NCBI RefSeq assembly: GCF_947179515.1
Contig: NC_067473.1
Coordinates: 126,579,759 to 126,643,758 of the forward strand
From: Apodemus sylvaticus
Lineage: Eukaryota > Chordata > Mammalia > Rodentia > Muridae
Direction: 5' to 3'
DNA: 64,000 bases
Shown: positions 59,431-64,000 of the stretch, piece by piece
Numbering within the stretch: the stretch's first letter is position 1
Layout of the letters: each line of letters starts with the position of its first letter
The notes under the pieces: generated by a model
Databases searched by the model: none
Seen by the model: the letters and a program-made list of their open reading frames with translations, nothing else
Told to the model about the DNA's origin: nothing
Translations under genes and position numbers: made by a program

Positions 59431-60462
59431 CGTGATCAAGTGAGATGGAATCACACCCAAGCAATACAACAAAGTTTATTTTGCTTCATTAACGAAATCT
59501 TAAAAATAGCAAATTATGTCTTTATTTTCAGTTAGGTTTTCTAAAGGGAAAAATTGAAAAACATAATTATTTTAATTTCCACTGCTATTCATTAGAACAG
59601 ACTGCTCAACTTCCCTCCAGACACTAAGAGAGACCATTATCAAGAAAACAAAATATTTTCTGTGCAGCCTAAAAGTGCTATTAATCCTTTTGTGCAGTAT
59701 CATGTCCCTATTAGTCATGTTAGACTGCAGTATAAGCTACAATCACTAACACAAACGGGCTCCATTTAAGTAAAAAGGTAAATAGGCTTTTGAGGGTTTG
59801 TAATGACAAGTTTTCCTTATTATGCAGGAATAAAATGGTTATTATTTTCATCAATCCAGGTGTATAATCTGCACGGAAATTCCTGAGTGTCTGACGAAAA
59901 CTGTGAGACAGAAAGATGAAGGTCTCAAACAGCAGAGCAGCTGCAGAACCGTGCAGCCTCCACTGCTCACACAGTGGGTACTGAAGGTAAGGGGCACAGA
60001 GAGCATGTCCATGCAAGTCCCTAATGGGACCCAGTCCTCCTCCTCAGCCAGCACATACTCACTGCTTATGCCAGGGCAGGCTGCTCTGCAACGTGCAGCA
60101 GAGAGCTAGAGACAGCACACGTGGGAGCCATCAACCCTCCAGGAGACCCCACACTTACAAGTGTGTGCAACTGTAGTTGCATACAGGATGGGACTCATTC
60201 TTGGTCTTGTTTTACTTCCCTATTCCCTATGACCACCGCACCAGCACTACATGCAGTCTGTGCTATCAGAGCCAGGGTGACCCCGCCCCTTTTTGGGGTA
60301 ACAGAGCAATTAGCACCTACAGGACTAGTTTTGAAGTTGCTGAGCCAGCTGGCTTGCAGCTCTGTCTGGTGGAAGTGTAGAGGGGGTGAGGACATGGGGG
60401 CAAAGAAAGCGAGAAGCTGGGACCTCTCTGCTCCTCCAGTCTTCTCTTTCTTTCTTTGGTCT
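59431..60462. other. Intronic stretch upstream of the 59331-59427 exon
   Basis: Immediately beyond the acceptor. No other exon seen. A 147-codon plus-strand open frame (60121-60564) runs into the B1 and is not credible as a gene. Confidence 0.45.
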
Positions 60463-60588
60463 TTTGAGACAGGGTTTCTCTGTTTAGCTTCGGCTGTCTT
60501 GGAGACCAGGCTGGCCTCGAACTCAGAAATCCACCTGCCTCTGCCTCCCAAGTGCTGGGATTAAAGGCATGCACCACCACCAACCCAG
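60463..60588 (-). repeat. B1 SINE
   Basis: GAGACAGGGTTTCTCTGTTT, GGAGACCAGGCTGGCCTCGA, ACTCAGAAATCCACCTGCCT and AGTGCTGGGATTAAAGGCAT, near-consensus reverse B1. It is the best-preserved B1 here and slightly short, with a small deletion around the middle. A CTTTC-rich tract adjoins the tail side. Confidence 0.97.
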
Positions 60589-60820
60589 CTGCTCCTTCAG
60601 TCTTAACTCTCCTAATCCTTACAACACCTACAAATAAAATCCCTAAGTATGTGTTCATACCTAGGTCAATAATAAAAGCTGGTCCAGGTTTGACTAAAGC
60701 ATTTCTACTTTAAAGCTCTCATACTATCTGAATCTTAACTACTGCAGGTCTATGTGTAGATCTTATTAAATCCTAGTTGAAATCTGATGTACATAAAGAA
60801 ATGCATCCAAAGTGTAAGGT

Positions 60821-60882
60821 ATATGTATGTTTGTTTGCATGTATGTATGTATGTACATATGTGTATGTATATATGTATATTT
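60821..60882 (+). repeat. (ATGT)n microsatellite
   Basis: ATGTATGTTTGTTTGCATGT followed by further ATGT and GTAT units. Confidence 0.93.
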
Positions 60883-61015
60883 TGAGGTCAGATTCCAGGA
60901 AGTTTCCCAGACTGACCCTCAACTTGCTATGCAGCCTTGACTGGCCTCAAGCTTGTAACCTTTCTCTGTCACCCACCCTGAGCAGTATGACTGTCATCAT
61001 TTGCTACTTTACTAG
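60883..61015 (-). repeat. Diverged B1-like SINE
   Basis: AACTTGCTATGCAGCCTTGA followed by CTGGCCTCAAGCTTGTAACC recalls the reverse B1 body (CTATGTAG..., CTGGCCTCGAACTC). Ends are indistinct. Confidence 0.5.
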
Positions 61016-61478
61016 ACCAAGACAAAATCTTTTTACTATTAAATATGCTATGGGTAGGTAACACATATAAATGCTATAAGGCTCCCCATTTGTCAGGGTT
61101 TCTCGAGATTCTCTTTCCCAACCACAGCTTCCAGGCCCTCTGACACAGATACTGTCAGCTTCTGATTTGTCTGAGACACAGTCTATGCACACGCAAGAAT
61201 GCATACTTTCCATCTTTACAGAACAACAAAGCCTCTATCCTTATTAATAGAAACCTTCGCTGGTAGGATAAATATCCATTGCTTTAATTGTCAGATCATA
61301 TTTTATTGCGTAGCTATACTACCATTCATTATATTCATCACCTAAATAATGACCATATGGATTGTTTCTAATGGCTTCATTTACTTAAAATGTCATCTTT
61401 CTGGTCTCGGTAGATATGTAATACCTGTGACTAGACATTTATGGGGTAAACCCCATAGCAGTACACAATGGATGGAAA
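61016..61478. other. Intronic stretch, nothing recognised
   Basis: No repeat or coding similarity supported. Confidence 0.45.
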
Positions 61479-61479
61479 T

Positions 61480-61765
61480 ATTTTATTTATTATTTATTGT
61501 ATGTGTGTATAGTTATGTGCACATTATTTGCATGACTGGCTGTACGCACATGTGTTTGTCCATGCATTGGATGTTATGGACATGAATGACATGTGGAAGC
61601 CTGGGGTATTGTGCCTCTGAAATGCCCATTTGGGGTGTGTGTGTGTGTGTGTGTTTGTTTTTGGAGACAGGTTCTCTCACTGGCCTGGAGCCCACCGACT
61701 GAGCAGCCAGCGAGATGCAGAGACCCGCGTGTCACCACCTCTCCAGCACTGGCATCGCAGCGCAC
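61480..61765 (-). repeat. B4/RSINE1-type composite SINE
   Basis: A GT-rich tail with (GT)n at 61635-61654, GGAGACAGGTTCTCTCACTG, GCCTGGAGCCCACCGACTGA, GCAGCCAGCGAGATGCAGAG and a CCTCTCCAGCACTGGCATC end. The tRNA head seems to be lost. Confidence 0.75.
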
Positions 61766-62825
61766 GAAACAAAGCCAGGGAGCTTTCCCCATCATGGCCT
61801 CTCAGGGCTGCCTCAGTGCCTCATGCTCTGCCCTCAGCCCTGAATGCATTTTAACTGTGAAGGATTCTATTTAAAGGGAAGAAGCTACCGTGAACGCCCA
61901 CAAGCCAGTGCAGGAAGACTCTCACTCACACCCGGCCAGCATCGGCATCATGCTGGGTGGGCACTGCAAGGGACAGCAGGTATTTGTAGTTTTAATGAAA
62001 ATACATACAGTAAATGAGTTAGAGCATCATTCTAGCTCCTAAGAGACATTTGTATTTTCATTTCTGTGGATTTTGTAAACGTTCCTGTTGAGATTTGGGT
62101 TTTTTAAGCAAGGGAAGTGTATTTATGTGAATAAAATTTGCTCTTTATCCCATAGAAACTACAAATAACTTTTAACCATGTTTGTGATGGTCCCATGGCA
62201 GGGGAATCTAAGGACAATCACACCGCTCATGTCACATAGCTTCTGGGTTTGCCAGACTTTCAAAAGGTCAGTCTCATTTTGGAAGTACTTTAAACGGTCT
62301 CTAACATTTTTCAAGTTTATTTTATTGTTTCTTGCTTTCAGAGTACTTTTAAAAGCCAACTAAACTATTTTACATTACAAAGCCAGTCACCCACAAATCC
62401 TGGAATGTGGGACCAGAGGAAGCCACGAGTCCTTGGGCAGAGCCGTGTCAAGGGCCACAGAGCCTCAGTCCATGTGAGATGGCAAAGCCTTCATTAGCTC
62501 GTCCACGAGCTAACGCTGCCAGAGCGTGCACAGACATCTGCACGTGCCCCAGCTAAGCAGCTTCCCAGAGACATTTTCAGCTGCAGACTGTGCTCCTACA
62601 GCGCCCTCACAGACAGCACCCTCTCAGACAGGGGCAAGCTAACTCCTCGTCACTGTGCCAGACCATCAACTCCCTGAGTGTCTGGGTTGTCGCTAGGCTT
62701 TTGGTCTTGGTGTCAGTCTGTCTGATGGAGCACAGCCCATCCAATCCTGTTTTCCCACGTGTGTCTGAGTGTCTAAGACTAAGCTGTTCAGCATGTGGCA
62801 ATTCAGGATCTTTTCGGGTTGAGGC
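61766..62825. other. Intronic stretch, nothing recognised
   Basis: No repeat or exon supported. Confidence 0.45.
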
Positions 62826-62960
62826 TTTTTTTTTTTTTTGATGTTGGATCCTGTTAAGTTGCTGGGGTTGGTCTTGTATTCATAATCTCGGGGGATTGTG
62901 ACTTAGCTTCTCAGGGAGCTGGGACTATATACATGTGACCACATGCATGGGTTTTGCAGC
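62826..62960 (-). repeat. Diverged B1-like SINE
   Basis: A T-run (62828-62840), then TTGCTGGGGTTGGTCTTGTA, CTTCTCAGGGAGCTGGGACT and ATGTGACCACATGCATGGGT follow reverse B1/proto-B1 order. Confidence 0.6.
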
Positions 62961-63412
62961 TGTGTGCATGTGGGAAGGCCCTACTTACCCACACCCTATG
63001 TCACATACATCTATATTGATGTTTAATACTTAATAAATGATTTAATGAGTAATTTATCAATAAGAACAAAGTACATAATAGAAATAACTTTAGGTTCATA
63101 AATGAGATTTAATACAACCACTTCAAAACACTCTGGTAAAATTCAGAGAATACAGATTTTACCAAGGCAGCCATTGCCAGACGTACATGTGCTCCTTTAG
63201 CTTCTAGGACCATCTCTTCATGACAGGATCAGGGACCTAAGACTGCAGAACCGTTTGCCTTTCTTCCATCCCTTCTCTGCTCATCCCCTCCCGCTAGAAG
63301 GCGGCATCCTGAATCAGACGGTACCCGGTATACACATGAGCTCACAGGCCACGCCTCCTCACTGTGCATCCTTACTCTGTAAATCCCAAGCCACACACAT
63401 CTCACATTCATT
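62961..63412. other. Intronic stretch, nothing recognised
   Basis: AT-rich around 63010-63110. No feature supported. Confidence 0.45.
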
Positions 63413-63472
63413 CTCTGTCTGTCTCTCTTCCTCCTCCCTCCCCCTTCTTCCTTCCCTCTCTTCCCACCCCAC
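63413..63472 (+). repeat. Pyrimidine-rich (CT)n tract
   Basis: CTGTCTGTCTCTCTTCCTCC followed by C/T-only sequence to about 63465. Confidence 0.92.
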
Positions 63473-64000
63473 CCAGTTCATGTATTCTAGAGCCGAGGAA
63501 AGATCTCCACTAGTCCACAGATACCAATAGGCTGATGTTATCTTTTGATACTTTGGACACAGCCAAGAAAAGTAAGTAACATGCAATCAGTGCCAATTCA
63601 ATGAGCAAATAAAGAGTCAAACCCACGAGGATGGCACCGCCAGTGACACCTAAGACCCTGCTCAAAGGTTTCATTCTTTCCTTTCTTTCCTTGATAACTT
63701 AGAAACATAGAAATATCCTGGTAACCCAGGCTCCTTATGGACCACAACATATCACATTCAGAAATAGTGTTTGGAGCACTGGGGAAACATAATTATGTCA
63801 TTTAAGAATTACAAATAACCCTTAATTTTCTCTTACATATGGAGGTAGCAAGGGCATTTTAGGATATATTTAATATCATTATCTTCTGTAGAGTTCTCTA
63901 CTGTGTAAATAAGTGAGCTTTACAACCATGGGTCAGAGCTTTGCCCACTCTGGGGTTTCCTGTCGCTGCATTATGGCAGACTGTTAATTCCTAGAAGCAG
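63473..64000. other. Intronic stretch, nothing recognised
   Basis: Includes a short CTTTC repeat at 63675-63693. No exon seen before the window ends. Confidence 0.45.

Larger units (their letters stand above)
59428..64000 (-). other. Suclg2: Suclg2 intron part, upstream of the first exon seen
   Basis: Inferred intron extending beyond the window. The preceding exon, encoding the segment just before AADQI in the ATP-grasp domain, was not recognised before 64000. The interval contains a B1, B1-like fragments and a B4/RSINE1-type SINE. Confidence 0.8.

Noticed and set aside
60121..60564. Plus-strand open frame of 147 codons
   Set aside because: Its second half is the reverse complement of a B1 SINE, which often lacks stops in one frame.

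Overview
This window is mammalian nuclear DNA from a murid rodent (mouse- or rat-like; I could not settle the species). The evidence is the repeat content: B1, B2/B3 and B4/RSINE1-type SINEs, MLT1/MaLR-like LTR remnants, many long (AC)n arrays, and an L1 whose 3' end resembles rat-type L1. There is no prokaryotic organisation, operon, rRNA, tRNA or CRISPR array.

The only protein-coding gene I can support is on the minus strand. It is Suclg2, the GTP-specific beta subunit of mitochondrial succinyl-CoA synthetase. Three consecutive internal coding exons are present, in transcription order 59331-59427, 50712-50873 and 47506-47648. Each has an AG acceptor and a GT donor, and the split codons join in frame. 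Together they encode the end of the ATP-grasp part, including the two expected Mg-nucleotide ligands, and the start of the C-terminal CoA-ligase domain. The 5' exons lie beyond 64000. The last roughly 78 codons and the 3' UTR were not found, so they probably lie below position 1. That makes positions 1-47505 one long intron or intron part.

The rest is intron. From 1 to 10 kb there are LTR remnants, SINE fragments and simple repeats. From 10.0 to 13.3 kb there is a 5'-truncated L1 with an inverted 5' segment and a 12-bp candidate target-site duplication, the structure left by twin priming. It is antisense to Suclg2, and its ORF2 is broken. From 13 to 47 kb there are scattered SINEs, an old L1 3' fragment, a family-uncertain interspersed repeat around 18.1-19.07 kb, microsatellites and several perfect hairpins. 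From 47 to 64 kb lie the Suclg2 exons, with SINEs between them and some AT-rich, repeat-free stretches that could be conserved noncoding DNA.

I did not find a new biological system. The most informative observations are the L1 insertion structure, the inverted SINE pair at 28.5-28.8 kb, the palindromes, and the candidate noncoding elements near the Suclg2 exons. Repeat family names come from remembered consensus patterns, not a database search, so boundaries are approximate.
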